A stretch of 13,805 bases of DNA from JBBRMY01 sp038230595 (GCA_038230595.1 JBBRMY010000063.1:1-13805); one strand, 5' to 3'. Positions 1 to 7,996 are shown, numbered from the stretch's first letter. A program made the numbers and translations. The notes: generated by a model not told the origin, from the sequence alone.

Positions 1-470
1 GAATAAATTATAAGAAGCGGCACCATTATCATCGTTGCTGTAATACGTGATACAACTAAATATTTAAAAGGATTCAAAGCAGAAACTTCCATGGCATCTA
101 TCTGCTCAGTAACTTTCATAGAGCCAAGCTCTGCACCTATTCCTGATCCCATCTTTCCTGCGCATATAAGAGCAATTATAACAGGACCAATTTCTCTGAC
201 AATTGCTATTGCAAGCATCTGAGGAATAAGCGAGTCTGCGCCGAATTTTGAAAGCGTAGGTTTTAACTGTAGAGCAAGAGTTAATCCGATTATAAATCCT
301 GTAATACTTACAAGCGGTAATGATTTATAACCGATAAAGTAAAATTGTTTTATGAATTCATTAAATTCATACGGAGGTTTTATCAGTTCAACAAAATATA
401 GTCTGGCAAACGATGCCATATTAGCAGCAGCTATGAAGAACGTCTGTATTTTCTTAGGAATATGTTTCAA
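1..470 (-). CDS. mlaE: MlaE-family lipid ABC transporter permease, N-terminal part (C-terminus outside window)
   Basis: This is an inner-membrane permease of the MlaE/YrbE family, which with an ATPase and an MCE-domain protein moves phospholipids between inner and outer membrane. About 156 residues are visible. They include the family segment around KVTEQIDAMEVSALNPFKY (near residues 119-137), preceded by a hydrophobic stretch with IVREIGPVIIALICAGKMG. The best start is the TTG at 468-470, which abuts the TAA stop of the upstream gene (471-473); an in-frame stop lies immediately before it. ATG at 417-419 is a shorter alternative that would remove 17 residues. No strong ribosome binding site is seen; AAGG lies about 12 bases upstream. 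The zero spacing suggests translational coupling with the upstream beta-barrel-like gene. The family assignment is firm and the exact start is not. Confidence 0.9.
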   Translation of the reverse strand, partial: MKHIPKKIQTFFIAAANMASFARLYFVELIKPPYEFNEFIKQFYFIGYKSLPLVSITGFIIGLTLALQLKPTLSKFGADSLIPQMLAIAIVREIGPVIIALICAGKMGSGIGAELGSMKVTEQIDAMEVSALNPFKYLVVSRITATMIMVPLLIIY

Positions 471-1211
471 TTAATACTTTCGCCTTATTTTAGATTTAAT
501 GAATGGATTAGCGATCCCTACCATAAATCCCAGAGAAAGATCAAGAATGTTTGATTTACCTGTATCTCCTGCAAATATGAAAGTATATCTTAGTTTAATA
601 TGAGGATATAAAAGCAGCTTATTATTTCTTATTGAAAATCCATAGCTCACTTCAGGAAATATACCGCTATAACTCAGATCAGTAAAATAACCTGCGCCCA
701 AGCTAACGACAGTAACAGCTTGAAGTAAATTTGTTGGCTTTATATCTTTATCAAGAAGAAAGTCATGCTTGGCAGAGATCCTGTAATGGCTCTTAGCGCT
801 TTGCCTGAAAAGAAATGAGTATTCAAACGAAATTCTGTTCTCTCCAAAATCACCAAAACCGACTGAGATCTCTTTAGTTATCCCTGCGACTATTTTATCA
901 TTTTCAAGAAGTACTATGGGATTGAATAAGTATAGAAATCCTGCAACTCCATAAACAACCGGAAGAACGGATGGACTGCTTTCCGGATCTGATTTGTGAA
1001 CTAAGGCAAGTGAATCTTTCTTAGCTGTATTTACTGAATCAAACCAGTCGCGTTCTGCTTTAAGTGAATCCAGCATACCATTATGATACGTGCTGTCCTC
1101 CTGTGAAAATGCAGCATTGCTGAATAAATTCAGTGATAGGAATATCAGAAGAGATAATAAAAGTAAATTACGGGTCATCAATAAAATTAGTTTGCTCAGA
1201 AATTGATTCAC
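471..1211 (-). CDS. Signal-peptide protein, probable small outer-membrane beta-barrel, unknown function
   Basis: I do not recognise a named family. As called, the protein has 246 residues from a GTG at 1209-1211. The ATG at 1176-1178 (MTRNLLLLSLL...) gives a more conventional signal peptide ending near AAFSQ and may be the true start. After the signal peptide comes a short polar, Ser/Asp-rich stretch to about residue 80. From there to the C-terminus there are alternating hydrophobic/polar strands such as RISFEYSFLF, LLYPHIKLRYTFIF and ILDLSLGFMVGIANPF, the pattern of an outer-membrane beta-barrel of perhaps eight strands. It ends in basic residues (KSKIRRKY) rather than the usual terminal aromatic. 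It sits directly before the MlaE-type permease with no gap, so a role in the envelope or in lipid transport is plausible but inferred only from context. Confidence 0.8.
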   Translation of the reverse strand: MNQFLSKLILLMTRNLLLLSLLIFLSLNLFSNAAFSQEDSTYHNGMLDSLKAERDWFDSVNTAKKDSLALVHKSDPESSPSVLPVVYGVAGFLYLFNPIVLLENDKIVAGITKEISVGFGDFGENRISFEYSFLFRQSAKSHYRISAKHDFLLDKDIKPTNLLQAVTVVSLGAGYFTDLSYSGIFPEVSYGFSIRNNKLLLYPHIKLRYTFIFAGDTGKSNILDLSLGFMVGIANPFIKSKIRRKY

Positions 1212-1269
1212 ATATGCCTGCAGTACAGCATTTATTGTTAAATTCAGTAACTTAATGTTAAGTTCCTTT

Positions 1270-1319
1270 AACAGTTATATTATATTAGTAATTATGAAAA
1301 TATCATAGTCATTTCAACA
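1270..1319 (-). promoter_or_regulatory. Possible promoter for the beta-barrel/mlaE operon
   Basis: Reading the minus strand upstream of the 471-1211 gene, a TTG is followed 19 bases later by TATTTTCA, loosely matching a Bacteroidota-type TTTG/TAnnTTTG promoter. The region is very AT-rich, so chance matches are common. The coordinates are approximate. Confidence 0.2.
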
Positions 1320-1350
1320 AACAATAAATATGGTGAAAGGTTTTTCGCTT

Positions 1351-1566
1351 CTAAAATTGTGATTTATTTATCACGACGGATTTCCGTTTACGTGATTGTT
1401 TTTTGCGGGTGCGCTTGTAAGGTATCTTAGGAATTTCGATCATTGTACTATCTAGAACTTCATCATCAGGACCAAGAAGGGAGAGTAGTTTACGACGGAT
1501 CTTAGTTGCATTTTTTATTTTTTCAGTGAACTTTGGTTTTTTGTTTGTTAAAAACGGATTGTACAT
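1351..1566 (-). CDS. Small, very basic hypothetical protein (71 residues)
   Basis: The reading frame opens with ATG at 1564-1566 (MYNPFLTNKK) and ends with TAG at 1351-1353; a TTG two codons upstream is a less likely start. The product is not a family I recognise. It has no signal peptide or membrane segment. Residues about 10-30 are a basic, probably helical stretch (KFTEKIKNATKIRRKLLSLL), the middle is acidic (GPDDEVLDS), and the tail is strongly basic (YKRTRKKQSRKRKSVV), which suggests contact with nucleic acid or ribosomes if it is expressed. It stands alone between the envelope operon and a repeat-rich spacer. No ribosome binding site is seen, so it could be a chance frame, but its low-complexity basic tail is typical of real small proteins. 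Confidence 0.45.
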   Translation of the reverse strand: MYNPFLTNKKPKFTEKIKNATKIRRKLLSLLGPDDEVLDSTMIEIPKIPYKRTRKKQSRKRKSVVINKSQF

Positions 1567-1593
1567 AGGCAAAGGTTTTAGTTAAGGAAAATG

Positions 1594-1622
1594 TTTGCAC
1601 GCTAAGCTCGCTAAGGCGCAAA
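1594..1622. repeat. CGCTAAG-type short repeat with flanking TTTGC/GCAAA arms
   Basis: TTTGC (1594-1598) and GCAAA (1618-1622) flank two tandem GCTAAG units, the second preceded by CTC. Similar GCTAAG/GCAAAG repeat stretches are dispersed in intergenic DNA of many bacteria. It lies just upstream of the small basic gene, on whose strand it would sit in the leader. Its function is unknown. Confidence 0.4.
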
Positions 1623-1653
1623 GTTTGTATTAAATATAGAAATGCCTTCATGA

Positions 1654-1770
1654 GGATATAGATATCCCATGGAGGAATTGACCCGCTTTGCGGAATTTCG
1701 GGATGACCCTGAGGGTGCCCCCTGCTTTCCCCCGATAAAAGCATTCGAGGGTAAACTCCGGAATGACAAT
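1654..1770. repeat. Degenerate palindromic repeat of the GGGATGACA type
   Basis: This segment contains several small perfect palindromes: GGATAT/ATATCC (1654-1667), CCGC/GCGG (1683-1693) and ACCCT/AGGGT (1706-1716). It also has two copies of a GGRATGAC motif (about 1701 and 1762). A third occurrence (GGGATGAC, about 2106) follows another hairpin. It is more GC-rich than its surroundings. It resembles the dispersed hairpin elements ending in GGAATGACA found between genes in many environmental bacteria. The reading frames across it are by-products of the repeat, not a gene. Confidence 0.45.
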
Positions 1771-1862
1771 ATAAAAAAGTATATTTTTATGTCATGAATT
1801 ATTTTTAATTATTAACGGAAGGATAAAAAAGACATTAGTCACCCCCGCACCCTTTTTAGCTA

Positions 1863-1903
1863 ATGACGGCTTAATGTTGAAGGGTGAAAATTTCAACCGT
1901 CAT
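1863..1903. repeat. Nested inverted repeat (hairpin with one-sided bulge)
   Basis: ATGACG (1863-1868) pairs with CGTCAT (1898-1903). Inside it GTTGAA (1876-1881) pairs with TTCAAC (1892-1897), leaving a seven-base bulge on the left arm and a ten-base loop. Twelve perfect pairs in two stacked arms are unlikely by chance here. No T-run follows on either strand, so it is not an obvious terminator. It may be an insertion-derived element or a structured RNA end. Confidence 0.5.
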
Positions 1904-2008
1904 GAAATACCTTTAAGTTATACTACCCCGCTACAAGCCTGACACATCCGTATGAAACATTCCCAATAATAACACCCGATAAAAAAATACGAGTGTACAC
2001 TAAAGAAT

Positions 2009-2070
2009 GAGAGTTTTGAAGTACTAACGTTCCCACGCTGGAGCATAGGAACGAGAGTTTTGAAAAACTC
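2009..2070. repeat. GAGAGTTTTGAA direct repeat flanking a CGTTCC...GGAACG hairpin
   Basis: A 12-base direct repeat (2009-2020 and 2053-2064) brackets an imperfect hairpin whose arms CGTTCC and GGAACG span 2028-2053. The second direct repeat is itself half of a GAGTTTT/AAAACTC hairpin (2055-2070). The CGTTCCCACGCT...GGAACG form matches a dispersed intergenic hairpin type known from many bacterial genomes. Confidence 0.5.
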
Positions 2071-2089
2071 TGGATCCCCGAATGAATAG

Positions 2090-2110
2090 ATCCCGCATCA
2101 AGTGCGGGAT
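2090..2110. repeat. ATCCCGCA/TGCGGGAT hairpin followed by GACAAA
   Basis: Eight perfect pairs (2090-2097 with 2103-2110) close a five-base loop, and the right arm continues into GACAAA. This hairpin plus a GGGATGACA-like tail is a typical dispersed intergenic repeat. Neither strand has a following T-run, so it is not a terminator. Confidence 0.5.
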
Positions 2111-2129
2111 GACAAACGGTGAAACTTAA

Positions 2130-2480
2130 ATACGGACTATCTCACAACGCGTTGGGCTAATTCGAATGCCGTTAGGTCTTACATCTCTGTTTGAAAATAC
2201 ACCATAAGTGAATTCTTGGGAGATCTTCCAGACCGTCTCAGGACCGGGAAGAGCAGGCATATTTTGCCTGTGCCCGAAGACAGCTCCCGCGAGGATGTAA
2301 ACGTTACAATAACCAACTATAAATAAGAATGATTGTATTGTTAATTATCGGCTGCTGAGGAGTATCCAAACCTTCCATACGGCTTACAGGGCGTTTCGTG
2401 TCTGTCTCAGATGATCCGACGAACTTTTTACAGTTCGGTTCCAACAGTAGTACGAGGAGAACCGCCGGCATCATTTTTCA
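2130..2480. other. Higher-GC block with nested stems; candidate structured RNA or remnant, strand unresolved
   Basis: This block is visibly richer in G and C than the DNA on either side. It contains a set of compatible stems. GGGAG (2218-2222) pairs with CTCCC (2284-2288) and TCTTC (2224-2228) with GAAGA (2276-2280), enclosing a seven-pair hairpin GCAGGCA/TGCCTGT (2253-2271). TCGG (2348-2351) pairs with CCGA (2416-2419) and encloses CTGAG (2355-2359)/CTCAG (2406-2410). CGAAC (2420-2424) pairs with GTTCG (2433-2437), and this overlaps by two bases with an alternative CGGTTC (2436-2441)/GAACCG (2459-2464). One G-U pair slightly favours the plus strand. The minus strand also has 72 open codons (2126-2344) with only a late ATG at 2258-2260. 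I do not recognise a known RNA family; it could instead be a decayed gene. Confidence 0.4.
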
Positions 2481-2482
2481 GC

Positions 2483-2519
2483 AAAAAAAAAGCTTAGCAG
2501 GCATAAAGAAACCCTGCTA
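2483..2519 (-). terminator. Possible rho-independent terminator (minus strand)
   Basis: On the minus strand TAGCAGG (2519-2513) pairs with CCTGCTA (2501-2495) around an 11-base loop. AGC and then nine T (2491-2483) follow. The three-base gap before the T-run weakens the call. It has no obvious gene just upstream, since the mosaic exoprotein gene has its own terminator at 3127-3156. It could end a short transcript from the AT-rich region. Confidence 0.35.
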
Positions 2520-3126
2520 TACAACCAGAATTATTTACTGTCAGAAATTGTATTAAAGAAAATATATCAGAATTAACTCCTGAGTTAAAATGAAAAGAGT
2601 TAATGAACCCATTAATAAACGGGGCAGATCCGGATTCCCGTAAAAAAAAGAGGGAATCTATATATTTAAAGTTAAAAAGAGTATTTAAAAGAAAGAAAAC
2701 TGGAAAAAACGTAACAAAAATGAAGTAAAACTAAAAATAGTTGAATTATAAATGTGAATTAAAAAGCAATACAAGCATAGTCAAAATAAATGACAAATTA
2801 AAGTCAAAAATCCATGCATATATATGGTAGTATCGGTTAGAAGATAGAAAACTGACTTAATATCGCATAAAATATACTTGTTTTCAGGAAATGAAAAAAG
2901 GCAATAAGCCATATATATTACAGGTATATTGAAATACAATAATTTAACCACAGGGTATAAAGAAACACTTTAAGTAGGTATATGAAGTAATCGTAATTTT
3001 TAAAAATCTTATAAATATAACGGAGTGACTACTGGCCATTATCAATTGACAAATATCCAAAAATTTGAAAAGGTGAAACCTGAATTACAGGCTCTTTAAG
3101 ATTAATATTCTAATTTTGAGACAAAC
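2520..3126. other. AT-rich gene-free stretch with two small palindromes
   Basis: No reading frame worth calling is seen on either strand. The stretch is A-rich on the plus strand. It holds TTAACTC/GAGTTAA with a two-base loop (2573-2588) and GATTCCC/GGGAATC with a 12-base A-rich loop (2633-2658). Nothing else stands out. Confidence 0.5.
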
Positions 3127-3156
3127 AAAAAACCCGCTAATCTTTCGAATAGCGGG
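3127..3156 (-). terminator. Rho-independent terminator of the mosaic exoprotein gene
   Basis: On the minus strand CCCGCTA (3156-3150) pairs perfectly with TAGCGGG (3139-3133) around a ten-base loop. Six T (3132-3127) and then GTTTG follow directly. It begins 28 bases after the stop codon at 3185-3187, an ideal place for terminating the 3185-7996 gene. Confidence 0.85.
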
Positions 3157-3184
3157 CTTAATTTAATCTATAAATCAATTATTC

Positions 3185-6100
3185 TTACTTCACAAGCACC
3201 ATCTTCTTTACCTGAACAAATGACTGATCACCACCCTGAGCTACTATGCGATAAAAATAAACACCGCTAGCAAATGCCTGACCATTAAATTCCATTATAT
3301 ATTTTCCGGCTTGTCTTGTTTCATCATTTATTAATGTTGTAACTTCTCTTCCAAGCATATCATAAACTATAAGCTTCACTTTCGAATCATTTGGAATTTC
3401 AAAGCTGATCTTTGTAACCGGATTGAACGGATTCGGATAATTTTGATTTAGCTTATACTCCAATGGAATTATTGAGAGGGGTTTTTTAGCATCTTTTCCA
3501 TCTATAATGCCTTCCTTATGAAATACTTTCTTAATGTCAGAGTTTAATATCTGCAATAGCTGAATATTAGTTGAAGGTTTCTTAATTTTCACAGATTCTT
3601 TCAACACCTTTTTCTCTTCAAGCAATTGAATAGCTTTTTTACTTCCGTGATCCGCATCATCTTTTAACTGTTTTATCTCATCGTCTGCTGTCTTTTTTGT
3701 TTTTGTAAAAGCTGAAATGATCGATTTTGTTATCTGTTTTCTCTGATCTTCATTATATTTCTTTTTATCAAAGTCATCACGTATAACAGGCTGCTTGGAT
3801 TTTGTATATGGGTCATCACTATTGTCTGAGATAAATTCATCTTTACAGTCTAAATTTTGATTTTCCGGATCCCCGATAGAAGCTTTCGGGGAAGACGAAT
3901 AATTTTTTCCACCACCTCCGCCGCCGGAGGAATCCAAGCTCTGAACATAAGCTGACATATAATCCCAGCTTGCAATAAGTCCTTCATATGAATATGGATT
4001 CTGGTTCATTATTTGCTGAAGTCCGGACATCGCCCCGTCATAATCTCTCAATGCTATTTTAGCTTTTTGTATATAATAAAATAGCATTTTTACTATTTTC
4101 TCATTATCAGAATGTGATAGAATAAGACCTTCATAATAAGATTTTAGTAATGTCATCCTGCTTTGTCCTATAAGCGGATGCTTCTTATCAAGTTCGGCTG
4201 TAGAACTATATAATCTTGTAATTGCATTCGATGTTCCTGTTGAATCAAAATAAGTGTCTAGATATAAATAGCATTTATTAAATACGCTATCAAGATTATG
4301 TTTGCGGTAGGAGACCTCAATGGAAGAATGAAGTTTAAATGCAGCTCCGCTCGTTTGCTTAATCTCTTTATTAGCTATGCTGCCTGAAGCGTTTTTGTTT
4401 GCTTCACTTTTTCCACTTCCCATTCCACCACCGCCGCCCCCTTCATAAGCGTCAACATTGTAAACAGTGTCTATTACTTCAGCACCCATATTATCTATAA
4501 AATCCACTTCTCCGAAAACTACAGGATCGCAAGCAGGAGATGGTTCGTAAAGTATTGAAATTGGATTTCCCACTGCATCATGTAAATTACATAAGGGAGT
4601 AATTGGATTGAAATTTGAAGCTTGATTCCCATGATAAAAACAATTTCCTCCCAGATCTATATCCTCTGAGCTGGGTTCACGGTCATAGTTAAATGTACCA
4701 TCTATATGATAATTGCTGGTATTATTTACTGTATCTATATAGAACTTATTGCTGCCTCCCCACATATCAAATGTCGAAACATCTATATGAATATTTTTCA
4801 TAGAAGAGGAATAAGAACTATAATCAAATATATTATTCCCTCCCAATGCAATTTTATCATTTGCAGCCAGGTATAAATTTGAATATGAATTTCCGGTTAG
4901 AGCTGATGATGTTCCGGAGCTTTTAAAATAATTGCTCAATAAGTGAATATCGCTTGATGAAGAAATTATCGAATTCATATAGCCAGTGAAATTGCTATTT
5001 TTTATTATAGCATTGCAACCACTTAGGATCACTCCATTACCGGCAGTATTAGTACCGCCGGGAGAGATCGTTACATAGCTCATATAAAAACTTGATCTGT
5101 TCGCGCCAATTGAAGCCATGTTGATCGCATATGGTGATGATGCCGACATATTAAATATTGAAGAAATAAAAGAGTTATTTGAAGGTCTTTTATCTCCCGT
5201 TACTATATTTACTCCTGAAGGATGATTTATAGTATTTTGGGCGCAATAGAACCTGCAGTTCTGGCAGACAAGTGTATCAGTATTTGTGGAAGTTAAAACT
5301 GTAATTGTATCTTTTAGATCATTAAAGTCCACTTGATTAAAATAAGCAAAGCTTGAATTATTACATTCGATTCCGTTCCATTTTTTACCCGGCATTCCCT
5401 TCAGATTTAACCTTATCGTGCTGAAATTCTCAGAAGTGATATTTCCTATCTGAAGCTTCCCGCTGTTCATCTTAATTCCCGCAGTCGAATCAAAATTAAT
5501 CGTTACACCGGTCAGTTTAATATTATAACCTGCATTATAAACTGTTCCCAAGCAGTTAAAAGCCATACCGCTTACTAATTCATTTCCCGCAAGCGTTCCT
5601 CCAACTTTCATAACCGGTGTGAGTTTCAAAAGCTTGGCTTCTCCCGGCATAAATTCTTCCGGAAAAACTACACCGTTTGAGTTATTCTTATCAAATATAA
5701 CTGAAGAAGTTGAAATGGAGTCACCGGCATTCGTAATCTTCCAGTTATTAAAGCCTGCAAGTGCAGGGTCGGAAGCATTGAAAGATAATCTTACAGTTCG
5801 GACATCGCCCGAACTATTTATTTCCGGTGTGCATCTTTTATTTACCAGCATAAAGTATGTTGATCCGTCATTACCGGCAGTCTCATTTGTAAAAGCTCCT
5901 ATCTCCCAATACTTTTTTATATCTGCATTCCCGCTTGTCAGGTTCCAATTGTTATAAGGATCTCTGTAATAAGAATTCAATCCGGATATAAATTTAAAAT
6001 TTGCTCCGTTCACGTCTCTGTTTATTGTTCTTGATTCATCCCATTTAAGCTTATTATCTTCATACATAATCTTTGCCATATATTTCAGTTTATTATTGAG

Positions 6101-7996
6101 AACGGCAAGTGTTTCAAACTTCCGCTGCCCGTAATAATTTGTATCTCTCATGTTGTTTGTCCAATAATCATTTGTGTCTAAACCTTTCATACCCCATGCA
6201 TAATAATTTTTAGTTCCGGTTGTGTCGTGAGAGACAGTAGAATAGAAAGAATACTGAAGAATTGCTTTTGCTCCATAGCACAGAGCAAGATAATCCTGTA
6301 ATTTTACTTCTTCGTTCGTTGGTTCACGTAATGATTGTTCAGGGACAGGGTGTAAATCTGCAAAAGGATTCTCATAACTATGGATCTGTGTTCCTGCTGC
6401 AAATATAATTTCAGGATGATCTTTCTGAAACTTTGCTGCTCGTTTCAAATGGGATAGATAACAGTAATTATATCCGAATCCATTTTGAAAATCGTGTTCA
6501 AGCCAGTAATTAATTGAATCATTATAATTTGAAGGATTTGCTGATTTGTAATAGCCTATTGTTCCCGGATAAAGAATTTTATTGGGTAAGGTAATATTAT
6601 TTGGAAGAGGAAATAGTGTCATTGTATCTAATGAATTTGCAGCCTTTTTATATGTAAAAGTATAATTGTAAGCAAAGAGAACATCACGAACCGCTTTTTT
6701 TGAGACAAGTGAATCGAGTACTTCTTCCGGAAGAGGAGGGTATTTAAAATCACTTCCCCCAGCAATTTTTGCTACATTAGTTTCACAGATCAACCCGGAA
6801 TTTTGATTTTCATTCTTAATATACTCATTTACTTTTGCAATGCATGGTATGCTGCTGTAATTATATTCGTCCATATATGCATAACCAAAATTGGAATTAC
6901 TGCCTATGCAGGATAATGACATCTCTTCCTTGATCTTAGCTTTAAAGTAATATGGCTGCGTTAATGCACTGTCAATATCCGGATAAAAAAGAGATCTTGC
7001 CCATTCGTCTGCAACTCTAACTCTGTCAACCCATACATGTACTTGACCATACCAGAATATTCTGTAATCTACTTTGGATGAAATGTTATGATTACCAAAA
7101 TTCAATGAATCTCCCCTAATAGAAATTTCTTTGAGAGTTCCATTTGGATTAAAATAATTCTCTATGTATTCTCCATGATAGGATGTATCAGCTTTTCTGA
7201 AATTATTTGTGTTTATATCATAAGAAATGCTGTCGTGTCCATTATATTTAATAATAGTGATACGGCAAACCTGTTTGACCGTGCTGCTATGGGCATCAGC
7301 TTCACTTATTCTCATCCTAGGTAGCACGAACCATTTGTAGCCATTTACTTTTACATCCGATGTATAAAAAACATCATCCCAATTAGTTACATTATTATTA
7401 TATGTAGCATGATGAAGAACTGGGACTCGATAATCGTTTGTTTGTTCCCGGTTCTCAATAAGATCCCATAATAAATAATAACCGTTAAATCCCGTTGCTG
7501 ATATATTAGGGTCAGGATAAGTTGTTATTCCTGATATATTTTCGCTACCTTCCATTTCTGAATATAAATAACCTCTCCTGTGATCATAACCATACTTAGG
7601 TCTTGTATTGCTGCCGACAATTTCTGCCTGGTAATCGCTTAATTGTCCATATGCCCCTCGTTTTATCTTCTCACGTTCCATGAATAAAGCATTATTAGGT
7701 TCCCACATAGAAAGAAGCTGCGATGCGCTGGAAAAATCGCCGCAGGAACCGTCATTCCACCCTTCTTCTTCTGCAGTTCCGTTCTCATAACCATTTCCTG
7801 CATTTATCATAAGACTTATTTGAAGATCACGAAATCTTCCAAACAGATTTCTCCATCCGCTTGATTCGTGAGCATAAAAAAAATGATGATATCCTATATG
7901 AAATTTATTCTTTAATGAATCCAGAGCTAAAATTTTGTTAGTGTATAAATTAAATAATAAAATAATAACAATAAAAGGAAGATAGCTCTTTTTCAT
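3185..7996 (-). CDS. Large mosaic exoprotein with T9SS type A sorting domain (1603 residues)
   Basis: The protein starts with a signal peptide (MKKSYLPFIVIILLFNLY, cleavage near residue 24) and ends with a T9SS type A sorting domain (about 1514-1603: YKLNQNYPNPFNPVTKISFE, then GREVTTLI, SGVYFYRIV and KKMVLVK). It is therefore probably exported through type IX secretion to the surface or medium. Residues about 25-780 look like a carbohydrate-active or TIM-barrel-like region; a stretch near 560-585 (QDYLALCYGAKAILQYS) recalls glycosidase barrel strands, but no catalytic pair can be assigned. Residues about 795-1130 have the short repeated strands and Asn/Ser/Gly turns of a right-handed beta-helix. 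A six-glycine run (1186-1191) precedes a helical, TPR-like segment (about 1225-1355); a second six-glycine run (1358-1363) precedes a Lys/Asp-rich probable coiled segment (about 1385-1500). The ATG at 7994-7996 fits the signal peptide. It is divergent from the pseudoprotease pair. The enzymatic function is not established. Confidence 0.9.
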   Translation of the reverse strand: MKKSYLPFIVIILLFNLYTNKILALDSLKNKFHIGYHHFFYAHESSGWRNLFGRFRDLQISLMINAGNGYENGTAEEEGWNDGSCGDFSSASQLLSMWEPNNALFMEREKIKRGAYGQLSDYQAEIVGSNTRPKYGYDHRRGYLYSEMEGSENISGITTYPDPNISATGFNGYYLLWDLIENREQTNDYRVPVLHHATYNNNVTNWDDVFYTSDVKVNGYKWFVLPRMRISEADAHSSTVKQVCRITIIKYNGHDSISYDINTNNFRKADTSYHGEYIENYFNPNGTLKEISIRGDSLNFGNHNISSKVDYRIFWYGQVHVWVDRVRVADEWARSLFYPDIDSALTQPYYFKAKIKEEMSLSCIGSNSNFGYAYMDEYNYSSIPCIAKVNEYIKNENQNSGLICETNVAKIAGGSDFKYPPLPEEVLDSLVSKKAVRDVLFAYNYTFTYKKAANSLDTMTLFPLPNNITLPNKILYPGTIGYYKSANPSNYNDSINYWLEHDFQNGFGYNYCYLSHLKRAAKFQKDHPEIIFAAGTQIHSYENPFADLHPVPEQSLREPTNEEVKLQDYLALCYGAKAILQYSFYSTVSHDTTGTKNYYAWGMKGLDTNDYWTNNMRDTNYYGQRKFETLAVLNNKLKYMAKIMYEDNKLKWDESRTINRDVNGANFKFISGLNSYYRDPYNNWNLTSGNADIKKYWEIGAFTNETAGNDGSTYFMLVNKRCTPEINSSGDVRTVRLSFNASDPALAGFNNWKITNAGDSISTSSVIFDKNNSNGVVFPEEFMPGEAKLLKLTPVMKVGGTLAGNELVSGMAFNCLGTVYNAGYNIKLTGVTINFDSTAGIKMNSGKLQIGNITSENFSTIRLNLKGMPGKKWNGIECNNSSFAYFNQVDFNDLKDTITVLTSTNTDTLVCQNCRFYCAQNTINHPSGVNIVTGDKRPSNNSFISSIFNMSASSPYAINMASIGANRSSFYMSYVTISPGGTNTAGNGVILSGCNAIIKNSNFTGYMNSIISSSSDIHLLSNYFKSSGTSSALTGNSYSNLYLAANDKIALGGNNIFDYSSYSSSMKNIHIDVSTFDMWGGSNKFYIDTVNNTSNYHIDGTFNYDREPSSEDIDLGGNCFYHGNQASNFNPITPLCNLHDAVGNPISILYEPSPACDPVVFGEVDFIDNMGAEVIDTVYNVDAYEGGGGGGMGSGKSEANKNASGSIANKEIKQTSGAAFKLHSSIEVSYRKHNLDSVFNKCYLYLDTYFDSTGTSNAITRLYSSTAELDKKHPLIGQSRMTLLKSYYEGLILSHSDNEKIVKMLFYYIQKAKIALRDYDGAMSGLQQIMNQNPYSYEGLIASWDYMSAYVQSLDSSGGGGGGKNYSSSPKASIGDPENQNLDCKDEFISDNSDDPYTKSKQPVIRDDFDKKKYNEDQRKQITKSIISAFTKTKKTADDEIKQLKDDADHGSKKAIQLLEEKKVLKESVKIKKPSTNIQLLQILNSDIKKVFHKEGIIDGKDAKKPLSIIPLEYKLNQNYPNPFNPVTKISFEIPNDSKVKLIVYDMLGREVTTLINDETRQAGKYIMEFNGQAFASGVYFYRIVAQGGDQSFVQVKKMVLVK

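Noticed and set aside
1523..1744. 73-codon open frame on the minus strand
   Set aside because: It crosses the palindromic repeat elements and overlaps the start of the small basic gene in another frame; the product looks like translated repeat.
2340..2480. Fragment of 23S rRNA, RNase P RNA or SRP RNA
   Set aside because: Short look-alike strings exist (ACAGTTCGGT, GGCTTACAGG, CAGGACCGGGAAGAGCAG), but the conserved cores of these RNAs are missing or do not pair, so no assignment is justified.
2633..2658. GATTCCC/GGGAATC hairpin as a terminator
   Set aside because: The A/T-run lies in the loop rather than after the stem, so it does not fit a rho-independent terminator on either strand.
5619..5957. 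112-codon plus-strand frame inside the exoprotein gene
   Set aside because: It is antisense to a well-supported 1603-residue gene, without signal or family features; a shadow frame.
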